From NCBI GenBank assembly GCA_045863055.1, contig BTUW01000003.1, forward strand, positions 1 to 64,000: a stretch of 64,000 nucleotides of DNA, written 5' to 3'. The notes beneath the pieces were generated by a model, which saw only the letters and a list, made by a program, of their open reading frames with translations, was not told the DNA's origin and made no database searches. Position numbers and translations under genes: made by a program. Shown one piece after another: positions 38,321 through 46,714 of the stretch; the stretch's first letter is position 1; every line of letters begins with the position of its first letter. The stretch comes from UTCHB3 sp008363265. GTDB taxonomy: Bacteria; Bacteroidota; Ignavibacteria; Ignavibacteriales; Ignavibacteriaceae.

Positions 38321-38655
38321 CTTTTCAGGTGCGCCGAGGCAGCTTCGATGGAATCAAACCGTTGGAGAATCGGGGCGTAACCGGTGATCGAGAAAAGTTT
38401 CTCTATCGTCTCATTTACGCAACAAAATACCACCCTGCCGCCTGCACCGCTCATTTTCTGCACGGTTACTATCAGTGCCCGTAAACCGGCACTGTTTATG
38501 AAATGGAGGGATGACAGATCGAGTATCAGCTCTTTCTCGCCACTCTCAACAATCAGGTTCAGATGCTCATTCAGATTGTCGTAATCCTGAATTTCGCACC
38601 TTCCAGAAAGTTCGATCACAGTGATCCCTTCTCTCAGTTTTTTGTTTATTTCCAT
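38317..38655 (-). CDS. STAS-domain anti-sigma factor antagonist (RsbV/SpoIIAA-like)
   Basis: Single STAS domain of 112 residues. The phospho-acceptor serine is expected in HFINSAGLRAL near residue 57. ELILDLSSLHFINSAG is the standard strand-loop. In partner-switching systems such proteins, when unphosphorylated, bind an RsbW-type kinase and free its target. It lies 15 nt after a second STAS gene and downstream of an RsbW-like ATPase, so this is the last gene of a four-gene unit. Confidence 0.88.
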   Translation of the reverse strand: MEINKKLREGITVIELSGRCEIQDYDNLNEHLNLIVESGEKELILDLSSLHFINSAGLRALIVTVQKMSGAGGRVVFCCVNETIEKLFSITGYAPILQRFDSIEAASAHLKS

Positions 38656-38670
38656 CGGATATCTCCATTT

Positions 38671-38976
38671 TTAATCGATTAAATTAAAGATCGCAAGGTA
38701 ACCTGTGATATCAAATATCTTCTTGGTTGTCTCATTCAGCTTGGCGATGTATAGTTCCACACCTGTGGAGGCTGATAGCTTGTGGGCTTTCATAAATACG
38801 CGCAGTCCTGCGCTCGAGATAAACGTCAGACCTTCGCAGTTCACGATAATTTTTTTTGGATTTTCGTCGAAGGCGGCAGTAATGGCTTCCTCGAGAGATT
38901 CCTGAAACGTTATATCAAGCCTTCCCTCCAGCTTAAGTTCTACTGAATCATCAGTTCTTACTGTATTAATTTCCAT
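38671..38976 (-). CDS. STAS-domain anti-sigma factor antagonist
   Basis: Single STAS domain of 101 residues with the phospho-acceptor region GLTFISSAGLRVFM near residue 55. It overlaps the upstream ATPase gene by 11 nt. Having two different STAS partners beside one kinase suggests either two inputs, or one acting on the kinase and the other on a downstream target. Confidence 0.88.
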   Translation of the reverse strand: MEINTVRTDDSVELKLEGRLDITFQESLEEAITAAFDENPKKIIVNCEGLTFISSAGLRVFMKAHKLSASTGVELYIAKLNETTKKIFDITGYLAIFNLID

Positions 38977-39400
38977 TGTTTACTCCATGTTTGGTTTTGC
39001 TGATCACTAATATGTTTTTTCCTGCTTCACGAGTATACACGACTCTGTTCATAAGTTTTTTTACAATAAATATTCCGAGACCGCCGATCTCCCTATCCTC
39101 CACAGGGACCGCAAGATCAGGATCGGCCTTCGCGAGAGGATCAAAAGCAATGCCCTCATCGATGAAACTGACTGTCAGATCATCACCTTCCATCTCTATC
39201 CGGATATCAATGATCCCTTCCTTACCGTTGGGATATGCATAATAGACAATATTCGAAAGTATCTCATCCAATGCAATAAGTATGTCATAGACATCCTTCT
39301 GGAGGAACCCGGCTTCCAGGGCTGTCTCCTCAACCAGATTGTTAACTGCTACTGTTTCTTCGATCCGGTTTCTTATCGAGATGTTGCGTGAAATCTTCAT
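38966..39400 (-). CDS. RsbW-like anti-sigma factor / serine kinase ATPase
   Basis: HATPase_c (GHKL) protein of 144 residues without a sensor domain. N box ALDEILSNIVYYAYP near residue 45, G1 box SFIDEGIAFDP, G2 box GGLGIFIVKKLMNRV. Such proteins phosphorylate STAS antagonists and sequester a sigma factor or other target. Start overlaps the upstream MauE-thioredoxin stop (ATGA). No SpoIIE-type phosphatase or sigma gene is visible in the window, so the full circuit is incomplete here. Confidence 0.88.
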   Translation of the reverse strand: MKISRNISIRNRIEETVAVNNLVEETALEAGFLQKDVYDILIALDEILSNIVYYAYPNGKEGIIDIRIEMEGDDLTVSFIDEGIAFDPLAKADPDLAVPVEDREIGGLGIFIVKKLMNRVVYTREAGKNILVISKTKHGVNNGN

Positions 39401-40479
39401 TTTATTGAGTAGTTTTGATTGATTTCTTTTATTTTGTCTATTAAAACCTTTACTGATACCGCGTCACCCTCCATCACCAGAACGGGATTCCCGTTCACTA
39501 AAAGTATCACTTTCGGAGGTGCAGCCGAAAGATGCGGATAGAATTTCTGTGGCGTCAGCAATGTGTGACCAACGCTTCCCCCGGAACCGGCAAAGAAAGG
39601 TTCGATCTGATCTTCCGAACCGAGGAAAAGATAATGCCGCTTCGCTACTGAAATAGCTCCGGTGTTTTTGTTCATTTCAGTCGCCACCGCCAAACAATGA
39701 TCACAATCAAGACTGAAGAAAGCCACGATTCTTATACCACTGTCGATACCGGGGATCAATTCCGAATAGACCGAAACCACCACCGGATACTTATCGCCAA
39801 GGAGAGGTTTCTTTATCTCTTTCTTTGCAGTATCCGCTTCCAACTTTGCCGGCGGCTCAGCATTCTTCACCGTATCATCAGGCATGGTAATGGAATGTTC
39901 CTGATTGTCAGGCGCGACTGTTGCCGGAGCAGGTACCGGTTGCAGTTCAGTTACTGTTTCATAGTGCTTGACCGGGGTGGCAACAAGTAGAATCGACAAC
40001 ACAACCACGTAACCGGCCCCAATGTGAGCGTAACTGTACCTGGACTCAGCCTCGGTCAGTTTCAGCAGATACAGAGCGACTGCAGCAAAAACAAGATTCT
40101 TGATGATCGATGAAATTCCGGACATCGGTAAAAGTTCACCGAAACATCCGCAGTTATCACCCCCTGCGCCTGTGATCTCGAGATATAGAAGATAAACAGT
40201 GAATGCCCCTAACATAACCAGAGAAGCAGGAACTGTGAATCTTCTGATCTTGACTGAAAGCACGAAAAGAAGGCCCAAAAGTATTTCAAATGCTATCAGT
40301 ATCCTCGAAAGGTATGGCACCAGTTCCCAACTGATGATTCCTTGCTGAACAGTAACCGATTCAAAGGCTTCTATAGGAAATAGCTTACTTATTCCTGAGA
40401 ATAGAAACATTATTCCCATGAAAAGGCGTAAAACTATCCGGAGATTGATATTGGTCATATAACTGTTTATTCTATTCAT
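39397..40479 (-). CDS. MauE/DoxX membrane protein with C-terminal thioredoxin-like domain
   Basis: Inner-membrane protein of 360 residues. Four helices in the first 150 residues follow the MauE/DoxX pattern (LRLFMGIMFLFSGISKLFP; then a CGCFGE motif of paired cysteines in GGDNCGCFGELLPMS). A fifth hydrophobic segment (YVVVLSILLVAT) leads to a Pro/Ala/Lys-rich linker and a thioredoxin-like domain with FFSLDCDHCLAVA, a CxxC redox pair. MauE-type proteins pass electrons for disulfide formation; a redox role is inferred. ATG at 40479 is chosen over a TTG at 40503. It is translationally coupled to the RsbW-like gene. Confidence 0.75.
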   Translation of the reverse strand: MNRINSYMTNINLRIVLRLFMGIMFLFSGISKLFPIEAFESVTVQQGIISWELVPYLSRILIAFEILLGLLFVLSVKIRRFTVPASLVMLGAFTVYLLYLEITGAGGDNCGCFGELLPMSGISSIIKNLVFAAVALYLLKLTEAESRYSYAHIGAGYVVVLSILLVATPVKHYETVTELQPVPAPATVAPDNQEHSITMPDDTVKNAEPPAKLEADTAKKEIKKPLLGDKYPVVVSVYSELIPGIDSGIRIVAFFSLDCDHCLAVATEMNKNTGAISVAKRHYLFLGSEDQIEPFFAGSGGSVGHTLLTPQKFYPHLSAAPPKVILLVNGNPVLVMEGDAVSVKVLIDKIKEINQNYSIK

Positions 40480-40583
40480 TTCTACTGTCTTCAAATTTAA
40501 CAAATTTTCGCCTGTTTACAACGGGAATTCGTATTCTTCAGTCAGAAATTGATATTTTTACCTGTCAAATAATTTCGAGTCCG

Positions 40584-41840
40584 ATGAGCGTTTCCGTTAT
40601 CATTCTTCTGACGGCACTTAATCTCCTGATATTCATGGCCTATTACTTGTTATGGAGCAGGCGCGCCACAATGCCTTCACGAGATCTTACTCAGGAGGAG
40701 AAAGTCATCAGAGAGAAACAACAGATCGAAGATGATCCCTTCCGGTCGCCGGTCGTCACTGACCTGCTCGCTACCCTGTTTAAAAGATCGCCAATGGGAA
40801 TCCTCCTTTTTGATGATGACGGTGTGGTACTGTCACTCAATATCAGAGCCATCGAGATACTCGAGCTCGCAGAAGACAAGTTCCCCCGGAAACTTGCAGA
40901 ATTGGCAGAGTTACGACCGGAGATATTTAAGATCGAACCGGAGGAATCACGGAATTATAACTCTTACACGGGGTTTAGCGCTGAAATTCGCAAAGGCAGT
41001 GGGGTGAAGTACGTCAGGGTGAATTATTACTGGCACCGCTCACTTTTCTCGCGATCATCGTTGATCATACAAATGAATGATTATACAAAGTTCAAACAGA
41101 TCGAACTGGACCTGATCAATGCCAAGGAAGAGGCAAATGCGATCAGCAGGATGAAATCAATATTTCTGGCCAACATGAGTCACGAAATAAGAACGCCCAT
41201 GAACAGCATCATTGGGTTTTCAGCATTATTGAAAGAGGATCTCACCGATCCGGGCCAGCTCGAGATGGCTGACAGGGTATATTCAAGCTCACTGAAACTG
41301 ATGGAGACGCTCGAAGCAGTGATCGACCTTTCCAATCTTGAAGCAGAACATATGGTGCCCGAAAAAAGACATATTGATTTAAAGGAGTTGATCCACCAAA
41401 TATTCTATGAGTTCAGGGATATCACCACGCGCAAAGGGCTAAATTTTGAGATCGTTCTCCCTGAAAATGATGTGCAGCTTTTTACAGATGAGACAATTCT
41501 TATAAAAGTCCTGAGACAACTACTTTCTAATGCGCTCAAGTTTACTTCAAACGGGAGTATTGCCGTAGGGCTTGTGGAAGAACACTTCAAGACTAACCGG
41601 CTTGTCACTATTTCGGTAGAAGACACCGGTATTGGCATCTCACTTAAAGATCAGGAGATGATCTTCGACGACTTCAGACAAGTGTCTGAAGGGGCCGGAC
41701 GGAATTATGAAGGAGTTGGCATTGGTTTAAGTATAGTGAAGCGACTTTGTCAGATGATCAACGCACAGATCGCAATAAAAAGCTCACCCGGCAAAGGATC
41801 GCGTTTCACGTTGATTTTCACAGAGAAACTGGTTAAATGA
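40584..41840 (+). CDS. membrane sensor histidine kinase
   Basis: Histidine kinase of 418 residues. One N-terminal transmembrane helix (about 4-25) is followed by a PAS-like domain (about 65-170, RSPMGILLFDDDGVVLSLN), a short coiled linker, HisKA with the phospho-histidine in FLANMSHEIRTPMNS near residue 199, then the ATPase domain: LRQLLSNALKF (N), VEDTGIGIS (G1), FDDFRQ (F) and GVGIGLSIVKRL (G2). No receiver domain and no adjacent regulator gene. It overlaps the MATE gene by ATGA and so may regulate or accompany export. Confidence 0.92.
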   Translation: MSVSVIILLTALNLLIFMAYYLLWSRRATMPSRDLTQEEKVIREKQQIEDDPFRSPVVTDLLATLFKRSPMGILLFDDDGVVLSLNIRAIEILELAEDKFPRKLAELAELRPEIFKIEPEESRNYNSYTGFSAEIRKGSGVKYVRVNYYWHRSLFSRSSLIIQMNDYTKFKQIELDLINAKEEANAISRMKSIFLANMSHEIRTPMNSIIGFSALLKEDLTDPGQLEMADRVYSSSLKLMETLEAVIDLSNLEAEHMVPEKRHIDLKELIHQIFYEFRDITTRKGLNFEIVLPENDVQLFTDETILIKVLRQLLSNALKFTSNGSIAVGLVEEHFKTNRLVTISVEDTGIGISLKDQEMIFDDFRQVSEGAGRNYEGVGIGLSIVKRLCQMINAQIAIKSSPGKGSRFTLIFTEKLVK

Positions 41841-43198
41841 TTAAAAAACTCCTGCCTGATCCGGCCTACTCCGGGCAGATACTCAAACTCGCTCTCCCTG
41901 TTATCGCCGGACTTTCCACACAGATGATCCTCTCATTGGTTGATACCGCCATGGTCGGCCGGTTGGAACATCCTGAATACACTTTGGCTGCAATGGGGCT
42001 TGGCCTCCTTGCCACATGGGCTGTGGTAAGTATTTGTTCTTCACTCTCTACCGGTACTCATGTACTCGTGGCGAGAAGATTTGGGGAGAAGGATTTCAGT
42101 GCGATCAGCGCTGTGCTTTTTAATTCCCTGCTTCTTACATTTGTTCTCGGTTCCATACTGGCATTTATCGGTTGGGAGACCTCACTGACCGTCTCAAACC
42201 TTCTTTCAAAAGACGACAAGGTGGCCAATTATGCTGCAGACTATATGCAGTGGCGGTATCTCGGACTCCCCTTTTTCATGATCACTGTATCGTTCAGGGG
42301 GTTTTTCTTCGGCACGGGAAATACCCAGATTTTCATGTTCTCGGCCATTCTGATAAATCTGCTGAATATTCTTTTCAACTATATGTTTATTTTTGGTAAG
42401 TTCGGTGCGCCTGAAATGGGGATAGCAGGTGCTTCATTTGCATCTTCCCTGGCTACAATGGTTGATGCTGTTTACTATTTTGTGGTATTCCTGGGTTTTA
42501 AAAAATTCCGTGAGAAATATCATTTCAGCAGGAATCTTAAAGTTATTCCCAAGATAATTTCAACAATACTCAGACTTTCGATCCCTGTTTCGTTTCAGAA
42601 TGTTTTCATACTTATCGGATTTCTCTCTTTTGTAGCAATCACCGGTTTGCTGGGAATAACACAGCAGGCAGCATCACAGGCGATAATTTCAACCCTTTTC
42701 ATCTCCTTCCTTCCCTCCAACGGCTTTGGTGTGGCAGCGCAAACCCTGATCGGGAATTCCGTCGGGAAAGATAACATTCCGGAAGCCAAGAAATTCGGCT
42801 ACGAAACTGCTAAACTGGCTTCGATCTACACACTATCCCTCTCTGTGATTTTTATCTTCTTTCCGGAAGCTTTACTGATCATTACAACCAATGAGAGAAG
42901 TGTAATAGACGCGGCAATTCCTGCGATTAAATTTGCAGGTTTTGCGCAGATATTCTTCGGTGCGGGTGTTGTTCTTGCCTATGGATTGCAGTCAGTGGGA
43001 AAAACGACCTTCGTGATGGTGGTGGAAGTGGTCACGAACCTCATGATCTTGGTACCAATGTCTTATCTGATCGGAGTTTATTGGGGATTTGGTTTGCCAG
43101 GTGCCTGGTTCGCGCTTATAATGTACACGACCACCTACATGGCGCTCATGTTTATCAAATTTTACAAAGGGAAGTGGCACCTCCTTAAAAAGATCTAA
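41837..43198 (+). CDS. MATE family efflux transporter
   Basis: Integral membrane antiporter of 453 residues with 12 predicted helices in two related halves. VIAGLSTQMILSLVDTAMVGRL near residue 20 is the first MatE repeat, and SIPVSFQNVFILIGFLSFVAITGLLG near 250 the second. It exports drugs or metabolites with sodium or protons. Coupled to the sensor kinase by a 4-nt start-stop overlap. Its TAA stop overlaps the convergent MFS gene stop as CTAA. Confidence 0.92.
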   Translation: MIKKLLPDPAYSGQILKLALPVIAGLSTQMILSLVDTAMVGRLEHPEYTLAAMGLGLLATWAVVSICSSLSTGTHVLVARRFGEKDFSAISAVLFNSLLLTFVLGSILAFIGWETSLTVSNLLSKDDKVANYAADYMQWRYLGLPFFMITVSFRGFFFGTGNTQIFMFSAILINLLNILFNYMFIFGKFGAPEMGIAGASFASSLATMVDAVYYFVVFLGFKKFREKYHFSRNLKVIPKIISTILRLSIPVSFQNVFILIGFLSFVAITGLLGITQQAASQAIISTLFISFLPSNGFGVAAQTLIGNSVGKDNIPEAKKFGYETAKLASIYTLSLSVIFIFFPEALLIITTNERSVIDAAIPAIKFAGFAQIFFGAGVVLAYGLQSVGKTTFVMVVEVVTNLMILVPMSYLIGVYWGFGLPGAWFALIMYTTTYMALMFIKFYKGKWHLLKKI

Positions 43199-44406
43199 TC
43201 CTCTTTAAGCAATGGTACAACCAATGCGATTCCCAGAAAGAAGACTCCCACCGCGAGGAACGGATACCTGACTCCCAGAAGAGTTACCAGTTTTCCGGAA
43301 ATGAAGGAGCCGAGAATCACACCGAGAGTCTGAGAACTTGATGCCAACGCGAGCAGGCCACTTCTGTTTCCTTCTGACGATCTTGAAGATATCTTTGTGA
43401 AAAGCACAGGCACTATCACTCCATAGCTTAATCCTAGTATTGTTCTGACCGGTATCAGCCAGTAAATATCCGGCATAAAAGGATGGATTACGTACATAAG
43501 TCCGGTACCGAGAGAAGCCAATCCCAATGCTTTCTTCAAACTCAGCGAGTCAACAAGCTTTCCAAAATATGCGGAGCTGACCGTGGAGAATATTCCCAGG
43601 ATACTGTAAAGTGCGCCCGCAGCAAATGCGAGTGAAAAGTCAGCGGGCAATGAAAAACTTTCCACATATAGCACAAAGATCGGACGGAGTGAGGATATAC
43701 CCAAAGAAGTGAGCAATATTAGAAGTGTGGTTCCAAGCAACACCCTGTCAGCCGTCAAAAGTTTGATATTTTCTTTTACCTGATCTGAAGCCTTGCCGGT
43801 CTCTTCACTTTTACTTTCGTCCACAAAGAGCATTACCACTACTGCGAGCATCGCAATAATCAGACCAACACTAAGAAATACTCCCCTGAATCCGGTGACT
43901 TCTGAAAGTAACCCTCCAATGATCGGCCCGACAACCACTCCACCGTTACTCGCAGATTGAAGCAAACTGATCGAGTATCCGCTTTTCTCCTTGGGAGCGA
44001 TGGATGTCATCAGCGACATTGCTGCCACATTGAATCCGCTGAGCGTCCCCTGTAAAAGCCTGATGCCAAGCAACCAGTAAACATTCGGAACAAAAAATAT
44101 CAATACCTGTGCTATCGCAAGTCCACCGAGTGCCCTTACTGCCATTAATTTTCTGCCACTTTTGTCCCCTACCACCCCCCATAAAGGTTGGGCGATAAAG
44201 AATGTGACAAAAGGACTTCCATATACCAATCCGCTCCAGATCGCGATCTGATCGGTCCCGGTTACTCCAAGTTCCCTGATGAATAAGGGAAGGAAGGGTA
44301 TGAGGGCACTCATTCCTCCCATTGCGAAGAATTGACAGATGAGAAGGATGATCAGAGACCGTCGCCAGTTCTTCTGATCAGTCTCAGCGAATCGGGTACT
44401 GATCAT
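43195..44406 (-). CDS. MFS transporter, drug-efflux type
   Basis: Major facilitator protein of about 403 residues with 12 helices. GVVGDKSGRKLMAVRALGG is the conserved loop 2-3 motif, and LQSASNGGVVVGPIIGGLLSEVTGFRGVF carries the antiporter motif of helix 5. Resembles bacterial multidrug exporters. The ATG at 44406 is given; an in-frame TTG at 44415 is possible, and neither has a well-placed ribosome site. It lies 23 nt after the pyrophosphatase gene. Confidence 0.88.
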   Translation of the reverse strand: MISTRFAETDQKNWRRSLIILLICQFFAMGGMSALIPFLPLFIRELGVTGTDQIAIWSGLVYGSPFVTFFIAQPLWGVVGDKSGRKLMAVRALGGLAIAQVLIFFVPNVYWLLGIRLLQGTLSGFNVAAMSLMTSIAPKEKSGYSISLLQSASNGGVVVGPIIGGLLSEVTGFRGVFLSVGLIIAMLAVVVMLFVDESKSEETGKASDQVKENIKLLTADRVLLGTTLLILLTSLGISSLRPIFVLYVESFSLPADFSLAFAAGALYSILGIFSTVSSAYFGKLVDSLSLKKALGLASLGTGLMYVIHPFMPDIYWLIPVRTILGLSYGVIVPVLFTKISSRSSEGNRSGLLALASSSQTLGVILGSFISGKLVTLLGVRYPFLAVGVFFLGIALVVPLLKED

Positions 44407-44429
44407 CCTTTTCAATTCTGGTTCAGGGG

Positions 44430-45116
44430 TTAAACTCCACGAAGAATTTCCGTCAGCATCTCCTCGATACCGCCGAAACGGCTCTCGTAGTCGATCTGGC
44501 TCCGCCTTATAACTTCGTGAGCTTCTTCCCGGCCATAAATATGCGTGATCTCGGTCTTCGCTTTGGAGGACCCGGGAATGTCCTTATAGGTGAGGAAGTA
44601 ATGCCTTAACCTCTCGATCAGCGAAGGCGGACACTGGTGAATGTCAGTCATGTTTCCGTAGACTGCGTCACCTTTCATCACGGCGATTATCTTATCATCT
44701 GCTTCCTCCCCGTCAAGCATTCGCAATCCGCCGATGGGTATTGCCTCGAGCACTATTCCCCCCATGGTTAGCGATTTCTCGGCCAGAACACAGATATCGA
44801 GCGGATCACCGTCACCAACGATTCCCTTCTTTCCGGTCTTTTCAGCACAATATTCTGCAACATGCTCGGCACAGAATGTCTGAGGGATAAGACCGTACAT
44901 CGAGGGGCTGACATTTGAAAACCGTTGAGGTCTGTCAACTTTCAGATATCCCGTCTGTTTGTCTATCTCATATTTTACTGTATCAGTCGGCACGATTTCA
45001 ATGAAAACTGTAACTTTATCAGGCGCGTTCTCACCGATCGGGATACCGTGCCATGGATGTGGTTTGAAAAGAAGCCCCATCATCTTCCAGATGGGGTCTT
45101 TTTTCTCGTCTATCAT
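44430..45116 (-). CDS. ppa: inorganic pyrophosphatase, family I
   Basis: Hydrolyses pyrophosphate to phosphate, cytoplasmic. The protein has 228 residues, slightly longer than E. coli Ppa because of an N-terminal HPWHGIPIGENAPDKVTVFIE extension, as in plant/eukaryote-like bacterial forms. VGDGDPLDICVL near residue 105 is the PROSITE motif with the metal-binding aspartates. VKYEIDKQTGYLKVDR supplies the substrate lysine and glutamate. Located between a DUF4412 gene and an MFS exporter. Confidence 0.94.
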   Translation of the reverse strand: MIDEKKDPIWKMMGLLFKPHPWHGIPIGENAPDKVTVFIEIVPTDTVKYEIDKQTGYLKVDRPQRFSNVSPSMYGLIPQTFCAEHVAEYCAEKTGKKGIVGDGDPLDICVLAEKSLTMGGIVLEAIPIGGLRMLDGEEADDKIIAVMKGDAVYGNMTDIHQCPPSLIERLRHYFLTYKDIPGSSKAKTEITHIYGREEAHEVIRRSQIDYESRFGGIEEMLTEILRGV

Positions 45117-45137
45117 TAATTTAAACTCCGGTGTTAA

Positions 45138-45788
45138 TTATTGGCCGTCAAACATTCCCTGTTCCATCGACTTATAGTCAGATGGTATTTCGAAGAGTTT
45201 TTTATCTACAGTCATCTTTTCAACACTTTTAACCTCGAGCATTACCACTTCCTTGCCGTCTTTCATTTCAGTGATCAGAACCGGAAATTGATTTGAAAGC
45301 TCTTTCAAATTACCGAACATTCCGGCAGGACCTTCGCCGTTGTTATCAAAGTTAAAAAGGAAAAATCCACCCAGCTCTTTTGTGAACCATGCTGTGGCTT
45401 CATCTTTATCAGGAGTTTTAATAAGGTACTTGGTGCAATTCATTCCATTTATAACTTTGGTTTCACCGGTGTTAACGACAGAACCCTCTGCTTCTTCAAT
45501 TCCCTCTTTCTTAACACCTTCACCGTTAAATGGAACCGCAACAAACATTTTCATCGGATGAAGTACCATGAACATGGTGTCCTTCTTCATAATAAGCGAG
45601 ATATCCATTCCTTCCTGATTTACAACAAATGCTCCATGGGTGCCATCTGTAAAATAATCAAGGGATTGTGTTTCGCCACTTTTCTCATCCTCAATCGCAA
45701 GTGTTACCTTGCCTTCAAAGGTCTGTGCAAACGCAGTTAATGAAAAGAGTATTACAGCAAAAAGAAGTGTTGATTTTAACTTGAGCAT
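45138..45788 (-). CDS. DUF4412 domain exported protein
   Basis: Protein of 216 residues with a signal peptide (STLLFAVILFSLTAFAQ) and a DUF4412-type body: FEGKVTLAIED at the start, a middle GETKVINGMNCTKYLIKTPD segment and the end KLFEIPSDYKSMEQ. The family is common in Bacteroidota and may resemble LolA/LppX lipoprotein-binding folds, but no function is proven. It is a likely first gene of a unit with ppa (21 nt gap). Confidence 0.82.
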   Translation of the reverse strand: MLKLKSTLLFAVILFSLTAFAQTFEGKVTLAIEDEKSGETQSLDYFTDGTHGAFVVNQEGMDISLIMKKDTMFMVLHPMKMFVAVPFNGEGVKKEGIEEAEGSVVNTGETKVINGMNCTKYLIKTPDKDEATAWFTKELGGFFLFNFDNNGEGPAGMFGNLKELSNQFPVLITEMKDGKEVVMLEVKSVEKMTVDKKLFEIPSDYKSMEQGMFDGQ

Positions 45789-45991
45789 CTTTTCCTCTCG
45801 GATATTGATTGATTAAATAAGTAATTTTTTTTTGATCGACGTTAAAAATAACCACCATACCCCTCAAATAAAAACCAATTCACGTTATTTGACGTCTCAT
45901 TGCTTTCAAAAATAATCGATTTGTGTTATTTTGCACACAATCATTTTGTTAATTGTTTTTAATGAGTTATTACATCCGAACGGAGTTACCG

Positions 45992-46702
45992 ATGAAAAAA
46001 ATCTTTATGTTCTGTCTGATAGCCGCAATTCCTTTCTCGATCTTCGCTCAATCGATCGATGAGATTCTGCAAAATCACTTCAGAGTTATCAATCAGAATA
46101 AACTGACATCCATCAACTCGATGCAGGCCAAAGGCATACTCTCCCAGTCGGGTCAGAAGATGCCCTTCAAAATGACTCAGCGACGCCCGATGAACTTTAG
46201 ACTTGATATCACTTTCCAGGGCCTGACCCTTATTCAGGCATTTGACGGGACCAAAGGATGGTCGGTGAATCCATTCATGGGCGAAGATGAGGCCCAGGAG
46301 ATACCCGCTGAGCAGTCAAAGAACCTGAAGGTTCAGGCAGACATGGATGGCGCTCTTTTTAACTGGAAAGACAAAGGATATACATCTGAATTGCTGCCAA
46401 ATGAAAAGGTTGAAGGAATCGATTGCTTCGTTATCTTCCTTAAGGATGCCGAAAACGACGAATACAAGATATTTATCGATTCAGAAACATTCCTTATCAT
46501 CAAACAAACCTATAAGATTGAAACTCCCGAAGGTTCAATCACCATGGAAATCTATCCTTCTGATTACCAGTATGTCGAAGGCATTATCATCGCCTTCTCT
46601 ATCGAGGCCAAAGCTGACGGACAAACTATCTACACGATGAATTACGACTCGGTTGAGTTCAATCCAAAACTTGATGAATCTTACTTCAAGATGCCCAATT
46701 AA
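45992..46702 (+). CDS. LolA-like outer-membrane lipoprotein-sorting family protein
   Basis: Exported protein of 236 residues. ATG at 45992 is chosen over 45953 because CGGAG lies upstream and the signal peptide MKKIFMFCLIAAIPFSIFAQ follows. The body has a LolA/LppX-like half-barrel pattern: GILSQSGQKMPFKMTQRRPMNFRLD, AFDGTKGWSVNPF, and a terminal YDSVEFNPKLDESYFKMPN. A role in lipid or lipoprotein handling is possible but unproven. It is divergent from the DUF4412 gene, whose fold may be related. Confidence 0.8.
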   Translation: MKKIFMFCLIAAIPFSIFAQSIDEILQNHFRVINQNKLTSINSMQAKGILSQSGQKMPFKMTQRRPMNFRLDITFQGLTLIQAFDGTKGWSVNPFMGEDEAQEIPAEQSKNLKVQADMDGALFNWKDKGYTSELLPNEKVEGIDCFVIFLKDAENDEYKIFIDSETFLIIKQTYKIETPEGSITMEIYPSDYQYVEGIIIAFSIEAKADGQTIYTMNYDSVEFNPKLDESYFKMPN

Positions 46703-46714
46703 GTTTCAGCTTTT

